NCBI GenBank assembly: GCA_022570795.1 | Contig: JAKUDP010000008.1 | Location: 434,001 to 498,000 of the forward strand | DNA length: 64,000 bases | Source: Sphaerulina vaccinii | Taxonomy: Eukaryota; Ascomycota; Dothideomycetes; Mycosphaerellales; Mycosphaerellaceae | Reading direction: 5' to 3' | The notes under the pieces: model-generated | The model's database searches: none | What the model was told of the DNA's origin: nothing | What the model saw: the letters and a program-made list of their open reading frames with translations, nothing else | Translations under genes and position numbers: made by a program | In this document: positions 10,857 to 22,319 of the stretch, one piece after another | Numbering within the stretch: position 1 is the stretch's first letter | Layout of the letters: every line of letters begins with the position of its first letter

Positions 10857-11669
10857 ATGTCGCCGCGCAGAAGCCAGCGCATTGCGCAGAAGCAAGAGAC
10901 ACCAATTCCAATTCCACCGGCCATCGCCGTCCGTCGCAAGCCCACCAAGCAGAGCAAGTCGGCTCCAGCGCCACAGTCCAGCAATCTCATCGCGAAGAAA
11001 CAGACACAGAGGGCGGCAAATTTTCCAAATCTCGCCAAGAGTCGCAAACCCACCAAGCGCAGCAAGACGACTCCAGCCATCGTTCCAGTCCAGCCAGTCC
11101 TTCCAAGATGTCGCCTCCTCGAGCTGCCAGCTGAGCTGCGTAACTGGATCTACGAGCTTGTGGTTCTCCGAAACGGCGGCGAGTTTGACGTAGTTACGAA
11201 GGAGAACTTCGCACAACCACCTCTACTACGAACATGCCGCCAGATCCGCAATGAAGCTGGTCCTATGTTCTACCTCAACAACAAATTTTCACTCATCCTG
11301 GTGGAATTTGACACATCAATGTGGCATGCTCACTGGCAGGTGGCACGTCGATTGATCGAGGCTGCGAAGATGAATGTGCGCAAGGTCAGACTGCATGCGA
11401 CTTACCAATTCATCTACACTAGACTCGATGCTCTCAATTGGACCAACGCTCTCCAGTACCTGAAGTGGTTGCATGAGGGTCAGATTTTGAGTATCAATAC
11501 CGATGATAATTGCACACGGAAAGGGTGTGCAAAATGTGCTCTAGACTCAGCCATGCAACTGGTCAAGGAGATGAATCAATCTTGCAGTTGGGAGAAGATG
11601 TCGAAATTACTGGAGATTCACAAGAAGGCTACAGTACAGGTGTCAGGTGTTGCATGGGAATGGAAGTGA
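10857..11669 (+). CDS. F-box-like LPAELRN-type protein, tandem paralogue 2 (270 aa)
   Basis: Second tandem relative, 263 bp downstream of the first. The N-terminal 80 residues are basic and Ser/Pro/Lys-rich and include an internal near-repeat, RKPTKQSKSAPA then RKPTKRSKTTPA, about 40 residues apart, which looks disordered and could act as a nuclear or nucleic-acid-binding tail. The conserved core is CRLLELPAELRNWIYE at about 83-98, followed by FAQPPLLRTCRQIRNEAGP. The C-terminal half has YLKWLHEGQ, a C-x4-C-x2-C cluster and the ending LLEIHKKATV...WEWK. It is a single exon with ATG 10857 as first in-frame start. Architecture is clear; biochemical role is unknown. Confidence 0.85.
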   Translation: MSPRRSQRIAQKQETPIPIPPAIAVRRKPTKQSKSAPAPQSSNLIAKKQTQRAANFPNLAKSRKPTKRSKTTPAIVPVQPVLPRCRLLELPAELRNWIYELVVLRNGGEFDVVTKENFAQPPLLRTCRQIRNEAGPMFYLNNKFSLILVEFDTSMWHAHWQVARRLIEAAKMNVRKVRLHATYQFIYTRLDALNWTNALQYLKWLHEGQILSINTDDNCTRKGCAKCALDSAMQLVKEMNQSCSWEKMSKLLEIHKKATVQVSGVAWEWK

Positions 11670-12412
11670 GGCTCTCAGCTGAGAGAGGAGGCATGGCATG
11701 AAAGAGAGCAGAGACTTCTCGGAGACGATGGCAAGAAGGACGAGTAGTGCGAACTTGCTTGTGCTGCGGCGGCGTTGTGTCTTTTCGTCGGAAGCAAGTA
11801 TATCTGGATGACACTTGTCAGTGATAATAATGGAGATGTGGCTTCAATCGCGTGGTAGATACCAGATATGTGGAGAGTGGTCAAAGTTCAGCAACAATCT
11901 CGAGAACATTTCTTGGACCACGCTCATAAAGTTGCCGACGCGGTGTAATAGAATGACTTCGCTAGAGAAAGGCAGCCTGTAGAGACGGCTCCGAGCACTT
12001 TTTGCTAACAGAGTGAATGCCAATACGCCTCTGGAGACATAGCAGATCTACGGCACGCAGTTCAGAAGTAAATGGAAACATAGCTTTCGAAGATAGTCGA
12101 AGATAAGGAGGTGTGCTGCTCTTACATAACATCTCTCTCTATACGGTACCTCGAGAGCAGAGATGAGGTCGACAATCGCTAGCCGTTTTACTCTCGCTAA
12201 TAGGTGAATGTTTCCCAGTGAATGGGTGGGGCACAGACCGAACTCGTCACTCTCGTTGGCCCAGCTACTATAAAGATCTTGCTTGCGAGTTCTCAACTTC
12301 TTCTCTTCTTCCGCCACCCGACACCAGTCCGCAATATCAGATCCGCTCTGACAGCAAGGTCAGTTCCACTAATAGTGGCTCTCGAGGCTCGCCGCTAACA
12401 TTTCGTAACAGG
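11670..12412. other. Intergenic, with probable 5'-UTR intron of paralogue 3
   Basis: This 743-bp stretch contains no gene I can support. Its last part, about 12359-12410, looks like a 5'-UTR intron (GTCAGT donor, GCTAAC branch, GTAACAG acceptor) ending two bases before ATG 12413. That mirrors the leader intron of paralogue 1 in position but not in sequence. Confidence 0.5.
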
Positions 12413-13206
12413 ATGGCCGACTCGGGCTTCCCAGCGAAGCGCGTGCGCAAGAAGGTCGTTTCGAGTCGTGGAGATGGGCATACCTCCAGCAGCAGTAAGG
12501 CTCCAGTCGTAACAAGGTGCGTCTCGACACCCATTCGATGCACTTCGCGACCATTCTGACTCTTTCTAGCACCACCACTTCGAGTCGCAAGCCCACCGCA
12601 AGCAAGACCAACAGAAAGCTCACAGCGAAGCGTAAGGTCCAATCTCGTACCAATCCGAGCATTCCCATCGACGACCAGTGCCGTCTCCTCGATCTAGCCG
12701 CCGAGCTACGCAACAGAATCTACGAATACGTCCTCCTGCAACCAGAAATCATCAAAATCAACAAGAAGACCTTCCGCATGCCAGCTCTCCTTCGAACTTG
12801 CAAGCAGATCCAGAACGAAGCTGGGCCAATCTATTACCACGAAAAGAACAACAACAAGTTCAAATTCGTAACCGGAGACTTCGATGCGGTGGCTCTGAAG
12901 CGCTTCTGCAACGCCAGTCACGGCTTGTACGTCGCCAGTGCACTCACAATCGAGTGCTTACCCGGCCGTGCAGGACAACACTGGTCGAAATTAGTCAGAT
13001 GGCTTAAATGGTATCACGCAGGGGAGGTGCCATTCTATAAGTGCGGAGACAATTATTGTAACGGTTATGCGTGCTGCGATGCTGGCGCGGCCAGCGAGAC
13101 AGTGGAGGCTTTGTCGCTGGCGGACTTCAATACGGCGGTACTGCCGGTGCTGAAGATTCACAAGCGCACGACTGAGAATGGTCGAGGCTTTAAGTGGAAG
13201 GGATGA
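12413..13206 (+). CDS. F-box-like LAAELRN-type protein, tandem paralogue 3 (246 aa)
   Basis: Third tandem relative. Exons are 12413-12516 and 12570-13206; the 53-bp intron has a GTGCGT donor and TTTCTAG acceptor and falls inside the basic N-terminal tail (SSRKPTASKTNRKLTAKRK), which resembles that of paralogue 2. The core is CRLLDLAAELRNRIYEYVLL, then MPALLRTCKQIQNEAGPIYY. The usual LPAELR proline is replaced by Ala. The C-terminal module has WLKWYHAGE, a C-x4-C-x4-CC cluster and the ending LKIHKRTTENGRGFKWKG. The first exon was chosen because it continues the basic tail in frame. Function is unknown; sequence drift between the three copies suggests an old duplication. Confidence 0.83.
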
Positions 13207-13534
13207 GGAGATGTGGTGCTTCCACTTCTGCGCACTCTGAGACGTCCACGGCACCGGAGGAGGCCGCGAGAGAGTTTGATACTGAATGTGCGCTTTCCGA
13301 GAACTTGAGGGATGGCCAGCAGTCGTGAGTCCGGATAACGTGTGTCTTCCGCACTCCAATCCATGCACTCTCGCAGCTCCATCAAGCTCCACGCCATCCA
13401 TAGCGCATGCAGTTGAGATCATGGCAAGACTGGGTTAGTGGGGATGTTGGTCGACGTGCTTTGCACTCCTTATGATCCTACCAACGCTATGCCTAGTCAA
13501 AGTCAATCATTTCTCATCTCGTCATATCCTCCTT
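13207..13534. other. Intergenic between convergent genes
   Basis: The gap of 328 bp separates the convergent ends of F-box-like paralogue 3 and ATG9. No gene or clear repeat is seen. Confidence 0.5.
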
Positions 13535-16129
13535 CTATCGTGTCATGCTGACGGGCCCGGTAGCTTTCTCGGTGTGTCCCTTGACGAACCCTGTGACCAG
13601 CCCCAGGATACCCTGTGCGTCTTGTCCATCGCCCTCATCAGCATCAGTATCGCTCTCCAGTCCTGCAGCTCCTGGTGCATCAGCGAAGTCTTGCAGGTCG
13701 CTGTCCTGTGCCATGATGCGACTCTCGGTCACGTCTGGTAGGACTGTACCTCCGATTGTGCTCCTTCCCAGGCGCTGACATTTAGGAACCGATCTAGGGG
13801 AGCGGATGGCCGAGCCTGATATTGGAATTCGTGGACTTCTAGTCGAAGGCTGCGTATATTGCGGTGTTACATCTCCTGCTTCCTCTGCTATTCCAGGAGG
13901 AATGCCGCCAGGCCACGCAGGAGGCGGCTGATGGAACCCCTGACCTCGACGTGGTGTCTGACGATTGTTGTAGTGGCTATAGTAGTGCATGAAGTTCTGT
14001 ACCGAGGCGGCCATCTTGTCGTCCTTCAACCCATAGTGGTCGTCTCGCAACCCATCGGGCTCAGGTATGAATGTGGCAGGGTCCTCGATGTCATTCCGCT
14101 TCTTGAAGTTGAAGTAGGCGAAGTTACACTGATACCCAATGCCGTCGATGTGTATCGTCTGCTCCCGGAAGAAGTCTATGATCCGGTCACACGTTGTTCC
14201 TGAGTTGCGCCACAAGATCAACGGTGTTACGATCAAGCTGAGAAGCTCTTCCGCAAAGACGAATAGCCGGAGTTTGAACATGCTGGAGAATTCGGCGCGC
14301 ACGTTATCGCTGTGGAGACGACCTTTCCAGTGGGACGGCATGTAGTGAGTGTAGAGCAGAACTTCTCTCATATGGAAGGCTGGGTCATGCAGGTCGTTGT
14401 CATCAGGTAGAGCGCCATTTGCGAAGGCGAATATTGCAGAACTGACAGTAAACCAGAATATTGCTGTCCTGCCAGGAGTGATCTCGAAACTGAGGAACAG
14501 TTGTGAGTCGAACAAGGTCGCGATCGCGAGCACAGCTGCCAAGGAACCTGCGACGAAACACACAAAGCGGCACACTTGGTCTGTCTTGTCCTTTGGAAAC
14601 TGCTTCAAGTACTCCATAGCGAAAGGATGCGCTTGTCGCAGTCTGCGTCGGAAGAGGTGGTCGAGCTCGTTGAACTCCCGCATCTTCCATTCTGCATACG
14701 GCGCAAAAGTGCGAGCACCAGCTCGTGATGGGTTCTTAGTCAACTCTGTGTAGTTCTTGAAGAAGAACAGAATTACATTGTACCCAATCGTGAAGGGTGC
14801 CACAATGATACTGACCAAGGCCGCGATGCGTAGGCGAGTGCGCAGTGCTTCGATCTGGACATGCCGCTTCTTGACATCTAGAACAAATGGACGAATGCTA
14901 CCCGTCTCGTCGAAGATGAAGTTTGTGAAGCAGAAATTGATAGACCATTCCAGACTGCGTGAGTAGAAGTGACGAGGGCCTATGAACGGCACAGGCAGGG
15001 TGAAGTCGATCAAGTCCTTGTTGTACATTGCGACATAGTAGTTGTCCTGCCGCATCAATCGGTTGGCAATAGCTTCCGCGTTCAATCGTTGTCGTGGCTT
15101 GTTGAAGTCAAGATACTTTCGACCTTGCTCACCCGGGTCGGCAGCAGTTGCAATGTTCGCATTCTGTACTTTGACGAGGCCGTTCACGATCTCTCCCCAA
15201 GCTACAGTTTGGATGTCCTGGTCTCCAATGCCGAGCACATGTTGAAAGAAGTCTTGCATCTGGAATAGCCTTCTCACATCCTTGGTATATCGAAGCAGCT
15301 TAAACATCCAATAGATGGCAAAGAAGAAGAGGGCAGTACTTTTGTACCATGGTGCATTGGCCATGCACTTGGGTACCATAATCTCGGCAGTCGATTTACT
15401 CGTAGGCACTTTCGAGTAGTCGATGCAAGTCGTGAGAAACATGGTGAAGCTAAACGCAAAGAGCTCGGTCGACAGAGTCAGGACTCGGGACAGCAGGATG
15501 GACCAGACGCCATGCTGGACGAAGTACTGGTACACTTCAAGCAGGAACGCATCGAGATTGCTTGCGTTTGTGTACATCCATGTCGCTTCTGCTTGCGGAT
15601 TTGGCCGCACAGTTGGCCTCGTAGCTGCAGTACCTCTCGATGGCCGCGATGTCGGGCGTGAAGATCGTGGTGCATGAGAAGCATATAACCCTTGCTGATC
15701 TTGTGCCGTCTTCCACTGTGCCTCAGCGCGAGCGTGCTTAGCATCGACAGGATTCTTGGTCGTGTGTCTGCTAGGCCCTGGCTTTCTTCGAGGCTCGAGA
15801 AGCAACGATTCTGGCACATCCTCATCTTCGAGACCCCTCCTCTTAGCAGCAGGACTCTGCCATTTCTGTCGTGAATGTGCTGCTATCATCTCAGGACTTC
15901 TACCAGGATCTGTTGGTGTGGGCAGATCTCCGAACTCATCGAACTCATCGTACAGCAAATTGTCCGGACTATCTTCGTCGTCCTGGAAGCCATCTGTATC
16001 ATATACTCGATCTCCCTGAGCCTCCACGTCGCCGGCACGCCTTATAGCATCGCGTCTTATGCCAGGGTACACTGAGACATCGCCCTCAGCCACTGGCAGA
16101 AAGCGTGACAGCACGCGTGATGCCAACAT
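13535..16129 (-). CDS. ATG9: Autophagy-related protein 9, Atg9 (864 aa)
   Basis: Polytopic lipid scramblase whose vesicles seed the phagophore in macroautophagy and the Cvt pathway. The N-terminal 200 residues are hydrophilic and acidic (DNLLYDEFDEFGDLPTP). The conserved core begins near WMYTNASNLDAFLLEVYQYF and contains the transmembrane helices and the family stretches RLMRQDNYYVAMYNKDLIDF, FSRSLEW-like YSRSLEWSINFCF and EELLSLIVTPLILW. The C-terminal tail is Pro/Gly/Ser-rich and disordered. ATG 16129 gives MLASRVLSRFLP, matching the LSRFLP start of fungal Atg9; ATG 16138 would add three residues. The gene is a single exon, slightly shorter than some relatives but with all core blocks. It is divergent from the antiporter gene. 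Identification is firm. Confidence 0.96.
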   Translation of the reverse strand: MLASRVLSRFLPVAEGDVSVYPGIRRDAIRRAGDVEAQGDRVYDTDGFQDDEDSPDNLLYDEFDEFGDLPTPTDPGRSPEMIAAHSRQKWQSPAAKRRGLEDEDVPESLLLEPRRKPGPSRHTTKNPVDAKHARAEAQWKTAQDQQGLYASHAPRSSRPTSRPSRGTAATRPTVRPNPQAEATWMYTNASNLDAFLLEVYQYFVQHGVWSILLSRVLTLSTELFAFSFTMFLTTCIDYSKVPTSKSTAEIMVPKCMANAPWYKSTALFFFAIYWMFKLLRYTKDVRRLFQMQDFFQHVLGIGDQDIQTVAWGEIVNGLVKVQNANIATAADPGEQGRKYLDFNKPRQRLNAEAIANRLMRQDNYYVAMYNKDLIDFTLPVPFIGPRHFYSRSLEWSINFCFTNFIFDETGSIRPFVLDVKKRHVQIEALRTRLRIAALVSIIVAPFTIGYNVILFFFKNYTELTKNPSRAGARTFAPYAEWKMREFNELDHLFRRRLRQAHPFAMEYLKQFPKDKTDQVCRFVCFVAGSLAAVLAIATLFDSQLFLSFEITPGRTAIFWFTVSSAIFAFANGALPDDNDLHDPAFHMREVLLYTHYMPSHWKGRLHSDNVRAEFSSMFKLRLFVFAEELLSLIVTPLILWRNSGTTCDRIIDFFREQTIHIDGIGYQCNFAYFNFKKRNDIEDPATFIPEPDGLRDDHYGLKDDKMAASVQNFMHYYSHYNNRQTPRRGQGFHQPPPAWPGGIPPGIAEEAGDVTPQYTQPSTRSPRIPISGSAIRSPRSVPKCQRLGRSTIGGTVLPDVTESRIMAQDSDLQDFADAPGAAGLESDTDADEGDGQDAQGILGLVTGFVKGHTEKATGPVSMTR

Positions 16130-16138
16130 GTCGCCCAT

Positions 16139-16918
16139 GATGAGATACGAACAAGCTGTTTGGAGGTGGATCGTGGTCAACGTTCGTCTGTTGACATGTC
16201 TCGCGATAGACTATCTCCAGGCAGGAGTCTTCGTGAAGGACAACAAGCTTGCCATTCTCGTGTATGAGGTCGATGACTGTTCCTTTCGGTGATCAGCAGT
16301 GTTCTGTATAGGATTCGCAGGTTCAGGTGTGTGTATGGCAAGGCACGAGCGATGGTCAAGTGATGGATGCATGTGAAGGTGGAACAGCTCCTGCCTTATG
16401 ACGAACGCCGCTAGAGGCTCGTACCGCAATGCTTATCCGATCCCGGGCGCTTTCACTTCTGTTCTCCTTCGTGTGCGTCTTCGAAAGGTCCTCGAAAACA
16501 TGTCGAATAATGTCCAAGTCCTAACCATGAAGGAGCGCTCGCATTCATCCCATACAATTATGATCTGAAGCAGCGTATGCTCTAGCATTGCCGCTTCCTA
16601 GCCAGACATTGCTATCGACAACGCGTCGAACACTAGATCCACATATCTCTTGAGTCACCAGCAGCGAGACTTGTTCAACGCGACATCGACCTCCGGATCA
16701 ATCCTGCCATGCTTTTCATTGGCATACTCTCCTCACAGCTTGTAAAGAGTGCTTCGCCTCCGGCTCCGATTCCAAGACCTGCCAAGGCCCGTCTTTCAGC
16801 CTTGTCACCACTTAGTGCACAGCAGTGACCAACAGCATCATCGAAGCCAAGACACTGATTTTGCTCTTAAGAGTATGAAAAGATCTACGAGACCACCCAT
16901 TGACTACACTATAGCAGA
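16139..16918. promoter_or_regulatory. Divergent intergenic region, ATG9 / antiporter
   Basis: About 780 bp between two outward-facing genes, presumably holding both promoters. I see no gene, no obvious TATA element and no repeat. Confidence 0.4.
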
Positions 16919-18492
16919 ATGGCTGAATCAGGAGGCTCCACCACGAATGGCCGATTCTTGCAATATGAAGAGCCTGGCAGTAAGTGCTTCACCAGCGCCA
17001 CCAAATGCTTGATTGAAACTGACGTTGAGCCATAGTCGTCTCCATTCTCATCATAATATCATTCTTTACCTTTCTCTGGGTCTCAGGCTACATCTCCAAG
17101 AAAGTGATCCGAGCTGGTATCATTGGCCCAATCCTAGTCGGCATTATCTATGGAACACCTCTCGCCGACATACTTGAACACATCTGGCAAGAAACCTTTA
17201 TCTACCTTGGGTACATTGGTCTGATCTTGATCATCTTCGAGGGAGGCCTTACCACGAGACTCGATCTCTTACGTGCAAACTTCACGCTCAGTGTGGTCTG
17301 CGCCACTACTGGCGTCATCCTACCCATTGGACTGAGCTACTTGCTTCTATACCCTGGCTTTGGATATGGAGCTGTTGAGACTTTCATCATCGGCGCAAGT
17401 CTGTCTGCTACAAGTCTCGGGACGACCTTCGCCGTCATCTCAGGTGCCTCAGCAAGTGTCGATTTGAGCCAGACTCGCGTGGGAGCTGTTCTCGTCAGCG
17501 CGGCTGTGCTGGATGATGTCTCTGGTCTGGTCATGTCGAGCGTGATACACGATCTGGGAAGCATCGGCAGTGGTGGCGAAGAAAGTCTAGGCTGGTTGAT
17601 TGGAAGACCGATTCTCGCTTCTATCCTGATGGCAGTCCTGACACCTATCCTGTCGAAATGGCTACTCGCACCATTCTTTCGCAAGTTTCTGGAGCCATAC
17701 TGTCACAGGTTTGATCATCTGTTCAACATCATCTTTATGATTCTGGTCCTGTCGGCTTTCATCTCGATAGCAGCATACGCGGGCACTTCGATTCTGTTTG
17801 GTGCATTCCTGGCTGGCTCATTCCTCACATACCTACCTTCACGACATCCAGATGGACCTTTCGTGGTTCTGAGTCGCGAACAAGGAGAGAAAGAGAAGGA
17901 CAAGAGTCCCACATTCGTGCATACATTCGAGTACTACTGCTTGGACTTCCAGGTTTACATCCTGGAGCCTCTGTTCTTCGCGAGCATCGGCTTTGCAATT
18001 CCGTTCCTGGACCTCTGGACTGGACAAGCTATCTGGCGTGGAATTGTTTATACACTGCTGATGCTGATCGCCAAGTTTCTCGTTGGAATCTGGATCCCTG
18101 TCTGGGCCTACACAATGAAGGCAGGAGAAAACAACACGCAATCTGCTCTTCCCACTACCGAGAAAGAGGTCAGCCGATCCCGCGTCGGTCGCATGAAAGG
18201 AGGCATATATCCAGGTCTCCTTCTTGGCATGGCAATGGTCGCACGAGGAGAAATTGGCCTCCTCATCGTCGAGATTGGATACAACAACACACCATATGTT
18301 TCGCAAGCAGGGTTCTTGACTGCAATCTGGGCAATCATGCTGAACACTATCTTGGGCCCCATCGCTGTCGGACTCTTAGTCAAATATAAGTCGGACAATA
18401 TTGCACATGGTGACTGGGGGCTTGTCAAGGCGCCTGACGCAGCTTCTGAAGATGATCAGCAGTCTGAGAGCAAGGGCGAGGGTTCGGCGTGA
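16919..18492 (+). CDS. Cation/proton antiporter, CPA2 (KefB-like) family (505 aa)
   Basis: Membrane antiporter expected to exchange H+ for Na+ or K+ (PF00999 fold). Exons are 16919-16979 and 17036-18492. The intron has a GTAAGT donor, and splicing turns the 20-residue leader (MAESGGSTTNGRFLQYEEPG) into the first helix IVSILIIISFFTFLW. About 12 hydrophobic helices follow. The double-aspartate transport motif is seen in VLDDVSGLV at about residue 200, and the unwound-helix region is around SLSATSLGTTFAVIS. A short charged cytosolic loop (SREQGEKEKDKSP) and an acidic tail complete it. There is no RCK/TrkA domain, unlike bacterial KefB. The start was chosen from the exon-intron fit. Ion specificity is not deducible. 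Confidence 0.9.
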
Positions 18493-19590
18493 GAGCCACA
18501 CATTATGCAGTGACTACGACAACACTACCTAACCCTTGGCGCTTGGCACTCATCTACGAAAGCCAAAGCTGCTGCTCAATCAGTACTTAATGCAGAGGCC
18601 ATGCGAAAACGATCAAGTGGGCTCACCTCCCACAAGATTATACGCATTCTAAGCTCTGAATTCGCAACATATGCTTCGCACGCATCAGCTGTGCTCTCCA
18701 ACGCCGGGCTACTTTCAAGTCAAGGCAATAAGTACACACCTAGTATCACAGCAACCGCAACGCAACAGCTGAGATCGTTGCGGTTTCATACTTGATCCGC
18801 TTTCGGAAGCACAGTACACGCGAGACGATAGAGGTAAATCGACGCACCAGTGCGGTCCGGACGATTAGCTTGAGATAGATCACATGCACGCAGTCGCGGG
18901 AGGCAGATCCGAGCAGAGTCGTTCATCGTTACGAATTCTGTGATGGCTTTCCGTGTTCGCATGGCTCATGGTACATGGCGGACAGAAGATGCTCTGAACA
19001 CTTTAGAGAGCTGTGATTGCGAACCAGGAGATGCGGTTGCGGCACAATTCGACGAGCGTTCGGAGAGAGCTGTCAAGTTTTGAAGGAGAAGAGCGCTCAC
19101 TGCTGGAGCAGGGATATATTGTACCAATGTGAGAGCAGAGGTGAATTGAACAGACAATAATGTGTGCATGATCAGTTCAATGGAAATTTGTTCGCTCTTT
19201 TCCATCTAACACTACTCTACGCTCGTGATTTATCTCTGAAACCTAGTGCTCGTCTGCTAGGCTCACGCTTCATCTTGCCTTGCTCAGTCGTGTGTTCTTT
19301 GCGGAAGTTGTGTCCCGTCATGCCCTCAGGTCTCGTTCGTCATGATCTAGTCTATCACCACTCGAAAGTGAGACAACGTGATCCACTGACGACGCCAAAC
19401 TCTGCTCCTACACAGAATTCACCGAAGCATAACTGATATCTGCTCAGTGATGAAGTAGAAAGCAGTGGGAAGGAGAAAGTGGAGTCGTTAGTGCCTGCCA
19501 AGCCGCTTTTCGCTGACCTCATCTTCAGCTTGTCGCGTCGTCCGACCTTGTTCAGCTGCACGTACGCGCCGTCTGGCGCAAACAGACAGC
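18493..19590. other. Intergenic, no gene seen
   Basis: This 1.1-kb stretch contains only short open frames with no splice-supported continuation, membrane segment or recognisable motif. The last 200 bp are presumably the promoter and leader of the acetyltransferase gene. Confidence 0.5.
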
Positions 19591-20659
19591 ATGGCAGTGT
19601 CTACCATGCCTCAGTCCTCAGTGGGCATACAATCACCACATCGAACAGCCACAAGAAGACCGATGGAGCCGAACGTGAAGAATATCGTGCTGGGAGAGCA
19701 TCACATCAAGCCGGAATACCCGTCATTCTACCCAGAAGACATGGTGGGCGGAAAGAAGATCGACTGGCTCTATGTGTGCCAGTGTTGCTTCAAGTACACC
19801 AATGAGTTGCTGAAATACAGTGCGCACTGTGTAGGTCAAGATATGAAATGTATACACGGAAAAATGAGCTGATGGCAGTAAGAAAGTCTGCCCAATGAAG
19901 ACAGAACCACCGCACGGCGAAGTTATATACGAGAAGGACAACTACTCAATACACAAGCTTGATGGAGAAGAACACAAAGTAGTTCCCATGCTGTATTCGC
20001 CACCTTGCACTACCGCTAACGAGCATGTCTAGCTCTACTCCCAGAACCTATCACTCTTCGCCAAACTCTTCCTGGAGACCAAGTCAGTCTTCTTCGATGC
20101 GTCGACTTTCCTGTTCTATACTCTGGTTCTTCATGACCCATCCAGCAAGGGTAATCAACACGGAGAAGTAGTTGGCTTCTTCTCAAAAGAAAAGATGTCC
20201 TGGGACAACAACAACCTCGCCTGCATCGTAATCTTCCCACCTTGGAAAAGACGGGGTCTTGGCCAAGTTCTCATTGCAGCATCCTACGTGCTAGGACGAC
20301 GCGAAGACAGATTCGGAGGTCCCGAACGGCCTCTATCAGCGGACGGGAGGAAGAGCTATGTCAAGTACTGGACAGGAGCAGTAGCGCGAGAAGTGCTGCT
20401 AGGAGGACATGGCAAGAAAGTCTTGAGTGTGAAGGATTTGGCTGAGAGGACTTGGATCATGCCTGAAGATGTCGTGGTTGCGCTGAAGGAGATGGACGTC
20501 TTCGAGAAGCGCAAGACGGCAAGCGGTAACATCGTCGTGTCTAAGAGCAAGGTCAGAGCATGGGTCGAGAAGCATACTGCGAGCTTGGATACCATTGTGG
20601 ACGTCGAAGCCTTTGTCGAGGACAGCGAAGTCGAGGACGAAGATATGAGCGACGGATGA
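19591..20659 (+). CDS. MYST-family histone acetyltransferase, SAS2-like (320 aa)
   Basis: Transfers acetyl from acetyl-CoA to histone lysines; the short Sas2-type members act on H4K16 in chromatin boundary and silencing control. Exons are 19591-19830, 19883-19978 and 20033-20659. Splicing rebuilds the MYST C2HC zinc finger (YVCQCCFKYTNELLKYSAHC then KVCP). The catalytic domain shows FFDASTFLFYTLV, the active-site Cys in NNNLACIVIFPPW, the acetyl-CoA loop RRGLGQVLIA and the catalytic Glu in GGPERPLSADG. The tail is acidic (EDSEVEDEDMSDG). There is no chromodomain, tudor or PHD domain, which separates it from Esa1 and Sas3 and favours Sas2. The first acceptor is ambiguous (two closely spaced AGs); 19882 keeps the frame. 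Confidence 0.92.
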
Positions 20660-21687
20660 ACGGAGAAGCGAGAATTTGGACAGCAGTGCTCATTCGAAGA
20701 GCTTCAATATCACCTGGAAATGATGGTGCATATCTTGGGTTGTTTCTGCCATCCTTCGATACGAGACATTGAGGGACGACTACACAATCGGACGCCTGGA
20801 CATCCTGGATGCCTGGAAACGCCGTCAAGTATCGGGGAAGCCTGCTCACGGTGAACGAGGCCATGATACAGGAGAGATTGCTCACACGAGATACCATTGC
20901 ACTGGACCGTATAGGAGATCCTTTGTCAGACCATATGGTGCCACCGTGTCTGCAGGTACTCTCGCACCACATACGTCGTGGTCTTCTTGTGCTGCACCTC
21001 GCCTTGCTTGACCTGACTTCATCCTTGCCTAGGCCTAATGTCTACGCACTTGTCATCGAGTTCTTGAAGCACGGCAGCTCTTTCTCGTATCACACTTGAA
21101 TCTGAAAATTCTTGCTGTCACTCGTAATGCTTCATGTAGCTCAGGACCTCAATCGGACATATGCACACATTCGCCGACTACGTGTAACGACAGGCATCAG
21201 GACGATCGACCCGACTGCTGGATGCGTTCTACTAGACTCGAAACATGCAAGGCTAAGGGCAACTGTAGCACAACACTCCTTGCCGTTTCACGAAACTCGA
21301 CAAAGTCTTTCACACAATGACTGCAGCTCCTCGGGCCTACAGCACCACACTGTAGTGCCTGCTCATTTGGCATAGTTGTGCTCACAAATTCGACTCTGAG
21401 CCCATATGAAGGACTTCCTTGTGGCTTTGTGAACATGTTTCGCACTCATTAGCGAGCAAGATTGGCCGTCGACTCGGTCTTCGGTCTGCCTCTGGTAACC
21501 ATGTAATCCTCGGTGTATGACAGATGAGTCGTCCTGGAAGCACTATGTCCAAGCAGCGAGCCAGCGGCGAGGTACAAGTACTGGCGTTCTTCTGTCTCAA
21601 TCACAGACATCAACCACGCCACAGCTCTCACATTTGCCACTACAATAGCTCTATTCCATCAACAGCCAAACAGGACCACTCAGCACC
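20660..21687. other. Intergenic; one weak open frame at 20809-21099
   Basis: No gene is well supported in this 1.03 kb. A plus-strand frame at 20809-21099 (96 codons, ATG start) contains a leucine-rich hydrophobic patch (LLVLHLALLDL) but no family motif or introns. I regard it as unproven. The rest shows only short frames. Confidence 0.35.
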
Positions 21688-22319
21688 ATGAGACTCACCA
21701 CGGCCCTCACTGCGAGCCTAGCCTCGATCGCGCAAGCCATCGCTCTTGCGCCTTTCCCGGTGATGAGGCTTCCCAACACGTTCTTCGGCCTAATGGCTCT
21801 CCGTTCCGCAACTCCAATCCACTTCGGCACCGTGAACGCAAATGGCGGCGAACTCTGGATCGGCAAAGCTCCCTCCACTTACTGTCCAGGACAGCAAGGC
21901 TTGAACTGTTCCGGTGTCACTATATCACAGACAACGTATTCTCTCAGCAACGGTATTCTCAGCTTGGGCGTGCAAGTCTCTGAAGGACAGCTGATGTATG
22001 TGCACCTATTCTCACTACACTGTATAAGCGACTGACTTCGTATAGCTACATTGAACCCTGCGGCAAAGTCTCCTTCACGCCTGCTGGCGATTCGTCGCTA
22101 CCATTCAACTCTACGATTCGAGGCTGGTCGAGGCAGAAGCTGGGCCAACTTGATCTGCTCAATCATGTCAATGGGACTTTCTTCTGTCCGCTTGAGGAGC
22201 TGTCTGGTGCTTGGGAGTTCTATGTTGGAGTCACGGCTTTGCCGAGCTCAGACTGCTTGTTCGCCAGTCTGGTGGCACAGGGGAATGATACGAGGGTCAG
22301 TGCGTATGAGTATATCTGA
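21688..22319 (+). CDS. Small secreted protein, unknown function (193 aa)
   Basis: Exons are 21688-21995 and 22046-22319, joined by a 50-bp intron with GTATGT donor and TATAG acceptor; splicing gives QLIYIEPCGKVSF. A signal peptide is visible (MRLTTALTASLASIAQAIA). The mature part has paired cysteines (CPGQQGLNC, IEPCGKV, FFCPLEE, SSDCLF) and N-glycosylation sequons (NCS, NST, NGT, NDT), consistent with an extracellular or wall-associated protein. The segment GKVSFTPAGDSSLPFN resembles fungal secreted proteins annotated as IgE-binding, but I would not assign function. Candidate effector or wall protein. Confidence 0.8.
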
